This document shows, one piece after another, positions 22,113-29,387 of a stretch of 43,794 bases of DNA (the first letter of the stretch is position 1; each line of letters opens with the position of its first letter). The stretch lies in the NCBI GenBank assembly GCA_016188985.1, contig JACPGM010000076.1, positions 1 through 43,794 of the forward strand, written 5' to 3'. Under the pieces are notes generated by a model, which was given only the letters and a program-made list of their open reading frames with translations, was not told where the DNA came from and searched no databases. The DNA is from Lentisphaerota bacterium. Its GTDB lineage: Bacteria; Verrucomicrobiota; Kiritimatiellia; JAAZAB01. The position numbers and the translations under genes were made by a program.

Positions 22113-22315
22113 GTCAGCCCTCGACCCCTTCGCCACGCGCGGAGGTTGCCCTGCCAGGCAACCCGCCCCTTCAACTCCAGGACTTTCTTTTGACCTGCAT
22201 GCCGCAGGAGTTCCTGCAGGGCGTGGTCAATGACGCCCCTCTGGGTCCTAATGCCGGTTTCCTTCTGGCATTTCGCCATGAGATTATCGTCCAAGACAAC
22301 ATTGGTTCTCGTCAT
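22109..22315 (-). CDS. vapB: VapB-like antitoxin
   Basis: A 68-aa antitoxin of the VapB type 'type II toxin-antitoxin system VapB family': the N-terminus TRTNVVLDDNLMAKCQKETGI is the usual strand-helix start, followed by a helix with HALQELLRHAGQKKVLELKG and a basic tail. ATG 22315 is preceded by AAAGGAGG (9 nt); an upstream TTG at 22360 was discarded. It probably represses its own promoter together with VapC; an inverted repeat lies upstream. Confidence 0.85.
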   Translation of the reverse strand: MTRTNVVLDDNLMAKCQKETGIRTQRGVIDHALQELLRHAGQKKVLELKGRVAWQGNLRAWRRGRGLT

Positions 22316-22339
22316 ACCCGCATCCCTCCTTTCAATACA

Positions 22340-22371
22340 CATACACATACTATACTGCAAAAATGTGTATG
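22340..22371. promoter_or_regulatory. Candidate vapBC operator
   Basis: CATACACA (22340-22347) and TGTGTATG (22364-22371) form a perfect 8-bp inverted repeat with 16 bp between, 25-56 bp upstream of vapB, in AT-rich DNA. This is the expected place and form for VapBC autoregulation. Confidence 0.45.
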
Positions 22372-22410
22372 ACCAGACTTTGTATCGTTATTAAATAGTC
22401 GCGAAATGGT

Positions 22411-23334
22411 TCAGAGGGTATTAGGTGGATATAAGTTTTCCGACGGTTGGATACACTCTTGCAGAGCTTCAATGCCTTCCAGCACGCGGGGACCGGGGCG
22501 GAGAATCAGGTTGTTGTCGAAGGCGCCGTAGACGCGACCCGCGCGCACGGCTTTGATCTGCGAGAAGCCCGTCCGCGCCGCCAGCCGCTTGACGGCGGCT
22601 TCTTCCGGGTTTTGCGCGCTGCCGCCGGCGATCGGGTATAAGCACAGAATAATATCCGGATCGCGCGCAATAACCCATTCGCTGGCTACGGGAAAATAAT
22701 CTTTGTCGGCCACTTCATCGCCCAGGTTTCGTCCGCCGGCCAGGGCAATAAGCTCGGCCACAAACGAGTTGCGGCCGACGGTCATCAGCGGGTCGCCCCA
22801 GATTTCGGCGAAAACCGTTGGCACGGGTTGCCCGGCGGCTTTATGCGCGGCAAGAGCCTCGCGCCGCTCAGCCACCTTGGCGGCAATGCGCTCGGCCAGC
22901 GAGGTGGCGGCCGGCTCAACCTGGGCAAGGCGGCCGATCGTAAGAATGGCCGTGGGAATATCATCAAGTTTGGCGCAGGGGACGCGCGCGCGCCGGATGC
23001 CCAGTTGCGCTATCAGCTTAGCCGTCGTTTCATCTTCCAGGGCTATATCCAGGATCAGGGTCGGTTTGCTTTTCAGCAACTCCTCCAGGTTGGGCGCGCC
23101 GAATCCGCCGATTACCGGCACGGTCTTGACGATCTCGGGCGGATAATCGCAGGCGCTGGTGCGGCCCACCAGCGCGGCGCCCGCGCCGACGGCGCAGATA
23201 ATTTCGGTGAGGTTGGGCGCCAGAGAAATAATCCGCGGCCCCTGGACCGGCGCCTGGTCCGAACGGCGCGGAGAGCACCCGCCCAAGAGGCAGCCGGCGA
23301 GCAACAGAAAAACCAGGCGCCGTGACCGAACCAT
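22411..23334 (-). CDS. btuF: Cobalamin-binding lipoprotein of an ABC importer (BtuF-like)
   Basis: A 307-aa substrate-binding protein of the BtuF/helical-backbone (PF01497) family. A lipoprotein signal (VFLLLAGCLLGGC) puts it on the outer face of the inner membrane. The mature part starts with RIISLAPNLTEIICAVGAGAALVGRTSACDYPPE, very typical of BtuF, and GRVYGAFDNNLILRPGPRVLEGIEAL ends the second lobe. It follows cobS by 4 nt, confirming the B12 role; vapBC and btuC lie downstream. Confidence 0.9.
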   Translation of the reverse strand: MVRSRRLVFLLLAGCLLGGCSPRRSDQAPVQGPRIISLAPNLTEIICAVGAGAALVGRTSACDYPPEIVKTVPVIGGFGAPNLEELLKSKPTLILDIALEDETTAKLIAQLGIRRARVPCAKLDDIPTAILTIGRLAQVEPAATSLAERIAAKVAERREALAAHKAAGQPVPTVFAEIWGDPLMTVGRNSFVAELIALAGGRNLGDEVADKDYFPVASEWVIARDPDIILCLYPIAGGSAQNPEEAAVKRLAARTGFSQIKAVRAGRVYGAFDNNLILRPGPRVLEGIEALQECIQPSENLYPPNTL

Positions 23335-23338
23335 ATAG

Positions 23339-24124
23339 CTACTCCATAAATCCTGAGCAGATGTTTTGCCAATAGGGCAAGGCGGCGGCCAGGGTTAAGA
23401 GCAAGACGCACTCCACGATCTCATTGGCAAACCCCAGCAGGTCGCCGGTGACGCCGCCAAAGGCCCGTTTCATCCAGCGTCCCAGCAGCGGTCCGAGCAG
23501 CAACGCCACCAGAAGCAAAAGAGGAGCGCAAGATTTTATCAGCAAGCCGCAAAGGATCAGGGCTAAAATGCCGGTGGAGATAAAATGGACGGGGGCAGCC
23601 TGCTTAACCAGCTCCTCGGCCGTGCCGCCTTCGGCGCGGGCATAGGGCAGCATCACGGCCAGGAGGACCTGCGTCAGGCGCGCGAGGATGAAGGGAACCG
23701 GAATTGCGGCCCATTGCCCCAGAACAGCCAACTGGGCCAGCGCCGCCGTTTTTATCAGCAAGACCAGCGTGATGGCCGTAACGCCGAAGGCGCCGGCATG
23801 ATGGTCTTTCATGATCTCGAGCCGGCGTTCGCGCTCGGTGCTGCCGAAATAGGCGTCAACCGTGTCGCTCAGGCCGTCCAAGTGCAGGCCGCGGGTGACG
23901 AGCGAGGACATCACCACTCCCACGATGCCCGCGCCCATGGGCCAAAGCACCACGGCGCCAAAGAACCAGACTGCCAGCGTCACCAGGGCGCCGATCAGCG
24001 CGCCGACCAGTGAAAAAAAATGGAGGGCATCGGCCAGGCGCGGCGCGTCTTTGCCGGGCATGGGCAGGATCGTGAGCGTGCGAACGGCGGTAATCAGGCC
24101 ACCTAACATAGTTGTGCTTTCCAC
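23339..24124 (-). CDS. cobS: Adenosylcobinamide-GDP ribazoletransferase CobS
   Basis: A 261-aa integral membrane enzyme that joins adenosylcobinamide-GDP and alpha-ribazole (phosphate), the last step of cobalamin assembly. The metal-binding signature GLHLDGLSDTVDAYFGS, then MKDHHAGAFGVTAITLVLL, is intact; several membrane helices follow. The ATG at 24124 was kept; 24109 is also possible. It lies between cobT, which makes the alpha-ribazole phosphate, and btuF. cobU and cobC are not in this window. Confidence 0.95.
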   Translation of the reverse strand: MESTTMLGGLITAVRTLTILPMPGKDAPRLADALHFFSLVGALIGALVTLAVWFFGAVVLWPMGAGIVGVVMSSLVTRGLHLDGLSDTVDAYFGSTERERRLEIMKDHHAGAFGVTAITLVLLIKTAALAQLAVLGQWAAIPVPFILARLTQVLLAVMLPYARAEGGTAEELVKQAAPVHFISTGILALILCGLLIKSCAPLLLLVALLLGPLLGRWMKRAFGGVTGDLLGFANEIVECVLLLTLAAALPYWQNICSGFME

Positions 24125-24146
24125 TTCAACGGGACGTTATGTCAAT

Positions 24147-24208
24147 GCAGAATGCAGAAATAAAACCATATAAGGATGGGGAAATAGGATATCGTTTCTG
24201 CATTCTGC
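24147..24208. repeat. Inverted repeat between cobT and cobS
   Basis: GCAGAATGCAGAAA (24147-24160) and TTTCTGCATTCTGC (24195-24208) are perfect 14-bp arms with a 34-bp loop, followed by more TTCTGCATTTC. It may shape the cobT-cobS transcript or be another dispersed repeat. Confidence 0.5.
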
Positions 24209-24228
24209 CTTCTTAATTCTGCATTTCT

Positions 24229-25293
24229 TCAGGCGCCCGGAGCGATGCCGGCCTCTTGAAAGGTTGCCATTTCGTTATAGATGGCCAGGGCGTTTTCCAT
24301 GATTTGCAGGGCAATCGCCGCGCCGGTGCCCTCGCCCAGGCGCATATCCAGGTCAACAATAGGCCGCAGGCGTTCCTTTTCAAAAAATTTCCGGTGGCCC
24401 GGCTCCGCGCTCATGTGGGCAAAGAACAGGTAATCCTTTACGGCCGGGCACAATCGCATGGCGGCCAGCGCCCCGGCCGTGGAGATGAAGCCGTCCACTG
24501 CAACCGGCCGTGCCCGCGCCGCCGCACCCAGGCATAGCCCGCAAATCCCGGCAATTTCCAGGCCACCCACGGCGGCCAGCGCTGAGAGCGGGTCCGTGCA
24601 ACGCGCCTGGTTGACCGCCACAGCCTTTTGCACGACCTGCCGCTTGCGCGCTACACCGGCGGCATCAAGCCCAGTGCCTGGGCCCACCAAGTCAGCAGCC
24701 GGCAGATCAAGCAGGACGGCCAGCAGGGCCGCCGCCGGGGTGGTGTTGCCGATACCCATGTCGCCGGTGGCCATCAGGGTTACGTGGTTGTCAGCCGCCA
24801 GGTTGGCGCGTTCAATGCCTACGGCAACGGCCCGCACGGCCTCGTCCACGGTCATGGCCGGGCCCCGGGCGATGTTGTCGGCCCCGCGCTTGACGTTCAG
24901 ACGCAGCAGACCCGGCAACTCGCCGGGGTCCGTGGCGACACCGATATCAATGACTTCGACTTGCGCGCCGGCGCGGCGGGCCAGCACATTGATGGCCGCG
25001 CCGCCGCCGACGAAATTTTTTACCATCAGGCCGGTAACTTCGGCGGGATACGCGCTGACGCCTTCGGCAACGACTTTATGGTCGCCGGCAAAGACGAACA
25101 CGCGTTTGCCTTCGATTTTGGGTTGTTCCTGCTGGAACACGGCTACCAGGCGCGCGGCTAATTCTTCCAGGTAGCCCAGGCTGCGCCGCGGCTTGGTCAG
25201 GGAATCCAGCCGCTGGTAGGCTTTGGCGATCCAGGCCGGGGCGACCGGTTGAATCATCGGCAGCGTGCGGTCGTATAGTTCGCGGTGCGTCAT
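24229..25293 (-). CDS. cobT: Nicotinate-nucleotide:dimethylbenzimidazole phosphoribosyltransferase CobT
   Basis: A 354-aa enzyme that makes alpha-ribazole 5'-phosphate, the lower-ligand nucleotide of cobalamin. Motifs are typical: RLDSLTKPRRSLGYLEELA at the N-terminus, VFAGDHKVVAEGVSAYP, NVLARRAGAQVEVIDIGV, TGDMGIGNTTPAAA, GGLEIAGICG and the catalytic-glutamate region DMRLGEGTGAAIAL. It is the first gene of the cobT-cobS-btuF group, transcribed leftwards. The 175 bp before it carry hairpins, but no B12-box was found. Confidence 0.96.
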   Translation of the reverse strand: MTHRELYDRTLPMIQPVAPAWIAKAYQRLDSLTKPRRSLGYLEELAARLVAVFQQEQPKIEGKRVFVFAGDHKVVAEGVSAYPAEVTGLMVKNFVGGGAAINVLARRAGAQVEVIDIGVATDPGELPGLLRLNVKRGADNIARGPAMTVDEAVRAVAVGIERANLAADNHVTLMATGDMGIGNTTPAAALLAVLLDLPAADLVGPGTGLDAAGVARKRQVVQKAVAVNQARCTDPLSALAAVGGLEIAGICGLCLGAAARARPVAVDGFISTAGALAAMRLCPAVKDYLFFAHMSAEPGHRKFFEKERLRPIVDLDMRLGEGTGAAIALQIMENALAIYNEMATFQEAGIAPGA

Positions 25294-25320
25294 AGGGCGG
25301 TGCTCCTCCTTTTATCCAAT

Positions 25321-25392
25321 GCCGCCCCGATTTTCCATCGGGGTGGCCTGCAGATGATGGCTTGAGATGCGGTGCCGCCATGCTATGGCGGC
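25321..25392. repeat. Two intergenic hairpins upstream of cobT
   Basis: CCCCGAT-N5-ATCGGGG (25325-25343, extended by GCC/GGC) and GCCGCCATGCTATGGCGGC (25374-25392). The second is 18/19 identical to 11991-12009. They are dispersed palindromes lying where a leader would be. Confidence 0.65.
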
Positions 25393-25468
25393 CTACAGTT
25401 AATGGACACAAGATAAGGCCAAGCGGTCTGGGCGTCAAAAGGAATTGTCGGATTGGCCCGCTGCGAAC

Positions 25469-27934
25469 TCAATACTCGCCGGAGTTGAGGCCGGTGGTGA
25501 CCGGAGCGTAGAAGGCGTCGCGGACGACCGCATAGCCGGCGTCGTTGGGATGATTGGCCGAAGGCTGGTCCATCAGCGACGATTCCCAGCCGGGGACGGC
25601 GGTGATGGCTTCATATACCGGGGCCACCCGGATATTGAAGTCGCTGGCAATGGAATAAATGCGCGGGTTGAAGGCCGCGATCCGCGCGGCCTGCTCGCTG
25701 CGGTCGCGGTAATTGTTGCTGATTACCGGCGGAATGGTGGCGATGATTACCGGGATGCCGCGAGCCAGGGCGGTGCTGACCATATTGCGCAGGTTCTCTT
25801 CGATCTCATCAAAGGGATTGCCGTAGAAATGATCGTTAGTGCCTTCCATCAGCAGAATCAGGTCGGGGTCGGTCGTATCAAGCGTCTCGACAAACCGCTC
25901 GAAGCCGTCATAAGTGTCTTCGCCGGGATTGCCGCGGTTGATGGAGAGAAAATAGCCGTCAAAATATTGTTTGAGCTTGTCCTCCAGCAGCTTCGGGTAG
26001 CCGGTGGCGGGGCCGTCGTTGCTGCTGCCGCCGCCGTAAGTAATGCTGTCGCCAAAGGCCAGGAACACCAGGTCTTCGCGCCAGAGCGGTTTGACCGCGG
26101 CGTCATTAGTGCCGCCGAAGAACATCTCGGCGCCCTGATAGCCGCTGCCGGAAAGCATGACCATCCAATTGGTTAGCGTCGCGGCATGGACCATCGGGTC
26201 GGCCCGGCCGTCGCCATCGTAATCGCCCGGCACCGGTTTATAGGCCGCGCTGCCCCAGGCGCCGGAGGCGGCGGCGTAGCCGCTGGCGGAAAGAAGCGCC
26301 TGCCAAAGGCCGTTGGTTTTATTATAGATGCACAGGTCCGTCCGGGCGTCGTTGTCGAAATCCGCCGGCACGGCCTCATAGCCTGGGCCGCCGAAGGTGG
26401 CGGAAACATCCAGGTACCCGCTGCCGGAAAGCAAGGTGCGCCATTCGCCGGAGGATTCATCATAAAGGCTGGGGTCGGCCTTGCCATCGCCATCAAAATC
26501 GGCCACGAGCGGAATGAAATTCGATGCGCCCCAGGTCACGGTGACGGCCTGGTAACTGCTGTCGGATAACAGGACTCCCCAAGTGCGGGAAGCCTTGCGA
26601 TAATAAGCCGGGTCGGTCAGGCCATCGCCGTCATAGTCGGCGCAGACCGGGCCGGCATTGGTCACGCTCAGATTGGTTGCCGCGATCGTATGAGCGCTGC
26701 CGGAAAGCATGATCCACCAAGTCCCGGTTTTACTCATGACGGCCGGGTCGGTTTTGCCGTCGCCATCATAATCGCCCGGCGCCGGCCGCCAGCCGGTGCT
26801 GCCCAGGACCGGCTGCAGGCCCGAGGTATAATTCAGGCTGGAAAAAAGGACGGTCCAATTGCCGGCGGCCTCTTCATAAATTGCCGGATCGGCTTTGCTG
26901 TCGCCATCATAATCATTGACCCGCTGCATGGAGCGGTTGGTCAGCGAATATTGGTAGGTATCAAATGTTTGCCAGGTTGTCAGGTTGGCGGAGCCTTTCC
27001 ATTCCAGCGTCACAACGAGGTTGGAAACGGTCACGAGGCAGTAGCCGTTGGTGAAACCAATGTGGCGGACTTTGACCGCCATGTTGGTTTCGCCAAAGTC
27101 CGCGCCGTAAGCGCCGTCCCAATCGTAGAACGGCGCGCCGCCGGAGCCGACTACCACTTGCCGGATGGTTCCGCCATTGGTTGTGCTCACAATAGCGTGA
27201 TTGTAAAAATGGTCGTGGCCGCAGAAATAGAGGCGGCTGCCGGCGGCGTGCAGGCTGTTAAGGAACGCGTCGCGCGCGGCTGGGTTCTGCGCCAGGATAT
27301 CGCTGTGATACATCTGAACGGCCGGCTCGTGGCCAAAGGTGAAAACGTGCGGCTTGGTGTTAAGGGCGAGCTGGTTGGTGAGCCAATCCTGGTTGACCTG
27401 GTGGGCATTGCGATATTGGTCGAGCGCCGCGAAGAATGCGTTTTTGTGAGTGAAGCTGTAGGTTAAACCCAGTTCATCGGTCGGGCCGTTGACCGGCAAG
27501 CTGTTGCTGAAGGCCGCTAAATAGGCTGTCCCCGTGGTGTCGTCGCCATAGGTTTCATGGTTGCCGCGCACGGGATAGACCGGAATACCGGCGGCGTAAA
27601 CCGGGGCCAGGGCATTCGTCCAGACGGCATACTGCGTGGCAAGGTTGGTGTCGTTGGATGATGCGACGCCGTAAATCAAGTCGCCGGTAACCAGCACGAG
27701 TTCAGCCTGATCATTGGTAATCGCCGTAGCCTGAGCCGCCAGGACATCCGTGTTGACCCAGGGAGCGCTGGGGGTGTTCGTGTTGTCGCCGCGGGTGTCG
27801 CCAATGACGGCGAAACGCCAGACGCCGGCCGGGGCCGGGTTGGCCAGAAGAAAAACCGCGAGACCGACCAACACTTGTAGCCCCAACTTTGCGCCGCGCT
27901 TGCGGGAAAATAATGGTATCGCGTTTACAACCAT
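25469..27934 (-). CDS. Secreted fusion: metallophosphoesterase, six VCBS/FG-GAP repeats, SGNH hydrolase
   Basis: An 821-aa exported protein (signal about 15-36, ending APAGVW). Residues about 38-300 form a calcineurin-like phosphoesterase with GDTR (45-48), GDLIY (84-88), GNHE (124-127), GHE (201-203) and GHDH (239-242). Six Ca-binding DxDxDxxxD repeats follow at about 341, 388, 433, 479, 525 and 571, about 46 aa apart. Residues about 622-815 form an SGNH/GDSL hydrolase with GDSI (S630) and EGTND (N700). Block V reads HPNDAGY (H795), with a serine (S792) where the Asp three residues before His is usual; D789 may substitute. It may release phosphate and acyl or ester groups from external polymers; substrates are unknown. 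Confidence 0.8.
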   Translation of the reverse strand: MVVNAIPLFSRKRGAKLGLQVLVGLAVFLLANPAPAGVWRFAVIGDTRGDNTNTPSAPWVNTDVLAAQATAITNDQAELVLVTGDLIYGVASSNDTNLATQYAVWTNALAPVYAAGIPVYPVRGNHETYGDDTTGTAYLAAFSNSLPVNGPTDELGLTYSFTHKNAFFAALDQYRNAHQVNQDWLTNQLALNTKPHVFTFGHEPAVQMYHSDILAQNPAARDAFLNSLHAAGSRLYFCGHDHFYNHAIVSTTNGGTIRQVVVGSGGAPFYDWDGAYGADFGETNMAVKVRHIGFTNGYCLVTVSNLVVTLEWKGSANLTTWQTFDTYQYSLTNRSMQRVNDYDGDSKADPAIYEEAAGNWTVLFSSLNYTSGLQPVLGSTGWRPAPGDYDGDGKTDPAVMSKTGTWWIMLSGSAHTIAATNLSVTNAGPVCADYDGDGLTDPAYYRKASRTWGVLLSDSSYQAVTVTWGASNFIPLVADFDGDGKADPSLYDESSGEWRTLLSGSGYLDVSATFGGPGYEAVPADFDNDARTDLCIYNKTNGLWQALLSASGYAAASGAWGSAAYKPVPGDYDGDGRADPMVHAATLTNWMVMLSGSGYQGAEMFFGGTNDAAVKPLWREDLVFLAFGDSITYGGGSSNDGPATGYPKLLEDKLKQYFDGYFLSINRGNPGEDTYDGFERFVETLDTTDPDLILLMEGTNDHFYGNPFDEIEENLRNMVSTALARGIPVIIATIPPVISNNYRDRSEQAARIAAFNPRIYSIASDFNIRVAPVYEAITAVPGWESSLMDQPSANHPNDAGYAVVRDAFYAPVTTGLNSGEY

Positions 27935-27980
27935 AGTCGCTACCTGAATGTAATCAGTGCTCTAAGTAATGTAGCCGCGG

Positions 27981-28071
27981 CCACGCTGAAGGCGTGGGAA
28001 ACACTCTGCTTGCCCCGCTCCGAGCGGGGCTGCCGCGTCCGTTCCGGAAAACGCCTCAACAGAGTGAGGCG
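27981..28071. repeat. Cluster of three palindromes running into the end of the membrane-protein gene
   Basis: CCACGCTGAAGGCGTGG (27981-27997), CCCCGCTCCGAGCGGGG (28013-28029) and CGCCTCA-N6-TGAGGCG (28052-28071). The stop codon of the gene that ends at 28056 lies in the last arm, so its final residues are encoded by repeat DNA. Confidence 0.65.
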
Positions 28072-29246
28072 GCTACACCTTCCTGCTGCCGCGTTCGGCT
28101 TCTGCCGCGGGAAGAGCGTTCGCACCAGGCCGCGACGCGGTCGGCCACCAGAGCGCATTCAAGGCCAAATGGCAGATATCCGGCGTAGCCCAGCACCGGC
28201 ATTTCAAAAATATGGAAACGGTTGACAAACGATACCGTATAAACCCACTTGGCCAGGCTGTTATAATTCCACATCTCCCAGAAGAAGCCGCAAATCAAAG
28301 CCGAAATCGCCAGGAGAAAAACCTGGCGCCAATCGCCGCGGCGGCACTCGGCCAATAACGTGGTGCGCCGGGCCAGGACCTGAATGCTTGCCAGAATGCC
28401 TAAGGGCGCCAGCCAGAGCAAGGGAAATAGATAGTTGGGCAAAAGTCCGAGGCCGGCCAAGCCGCAGGCGCAAACTATCAGGCTGATAAAGGCCGTCGGG
28501 CGCGGACGCGCCCAGGTAATCGGCCAGCACGAGCTTAAACCCGCATAAAGCCGCGGATAGGTCGCCAGCAGATCACAGGTGCCCATCACCGCCGGCAGCA
28601 CCGTGGCAAAGGGCAAAGTGGCATAGATAAAATATTCCAGAGGCGACAGCAGGTCAGTGCCGACATAATGCCAGTTCTGGACAAACCGGTTCAAGTACTC
28701 GAAAAACCACCAGAACAACGCACTGACCGGGAAGAGCAGGAAAAAATAGCATGGACGCCTGGTCAGCATGCATGCTCCTGTGCGCCGCCAGGTCAGGGCA
28801 TTGACCGTAATGATATAGCCAACCCACAGTGGACTGAACGTATGGCGCTGCAGCGGAGCAAACCAGTCGAAACGCGTCCAGGCCAGGACCCAGACAATGA
28901 GGCCGAAGCCGATTCCCAGCCAGCCCCAGACGGGAAATCGGCGTTGATTTCTTGGCAACGAGGCGGCTGCCAGCGGGCGAACGTAGCTGGAAAGTTCATC
29001 TGCCGTTTGGCGCTGGGGCCGGAGAACCCGGATAAGAAAGGGCAGCATGACCCCAAGTATTAAAATGGCCGATAGAAAAAAGACCGGCCAGGCAAAAGGG
29101 CGGTGTTCGACATACTGCGAGAGCGGCGGGAACTCGAGATAGCGCTCGATCGGCAACTTGCCGGCCAAGACGCCGAGCAAGGGCAACCCCAACAGTAACA
29201 CCAGAGCAACAAGTTCCGGCACGAATGATTGCGGGCCAATTTTCAT
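28056..29246 (-). CDS. Polytopic membrane protein of unknown function
   Basis: I do not recognise a family. The 396-aa protein has about nine to ten hydrophobic segments, among them VALVLLLGLPLLGVLAG (14-30), WPVFFLSAILILGVMLPFLI (53-72), GWLGIGFGLIVWVLAW (about 107-122), CYFFLLFPVSALFWWFFEY (about 165-183) and VFLLAISALICGFFWEMWNY (about 311-330). Aromatic-rich conserved-looking stretches such as FFWEMWNYNSLAKWVYTVSF lie near the C-terminus. The final 20 residues (RSSRGRSRTRQQEG and on) are basic and come from palindromic repeats. It stands between two large secreted-protein genes. Confidence 0.65.
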   Translation of the reverse strand: MKIGPQSFVPELVALVLLLGLPLLGVLAGKLPIERYLEFPPLSQYVEHRPFAWPVFFLSAILILGVMLPFLIRVLRPQRQTADELSSYVRPLAAASLPRNQRRFPVWGWLGIGFGLIVWVLAWTRFDWFAPLQRHTFSPLWVGYIITVNALTWRRTGACMLTRRPCYFFLLFPVSALFWWFFEYLNRFVQNWHYVGTDLLSPLEYFIYATLPFATVLPAVMGTCDLLATYPRLYAGLSSCWPITWARPRPTAFISLIVCACGLAGLGLLPNYLFPLLWLAPLGILASIQVLARRTTLLAECRRGDWRQVFLLAISALICGFFWEMWNYNSLAKWVYTVSFVNRFHIFEMPVLGYAGYLPFGLECALVADRVAAWCERSSRGRSRTRQQEGVAASLC

Positions 29247-29387
29247 GGCAGTGTTCCATATCCTGGAATATGGGTCAAATATGGGTTATCAGGTTCAGCG
29301 GTTTACTGTTCAATAGTTGCCGATTTTTCTATCGAATTTTCCAACCGCGAACCTCTCAACTATGGACCTTTGAACCATACCACATAT

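Noticed and set aside
25294-25468. Cobalamin riboswitch upstream of cobT
   Set aside because: The 175 bp were read on the minus strand for a B12-box; only two dispersed hairpins were found.
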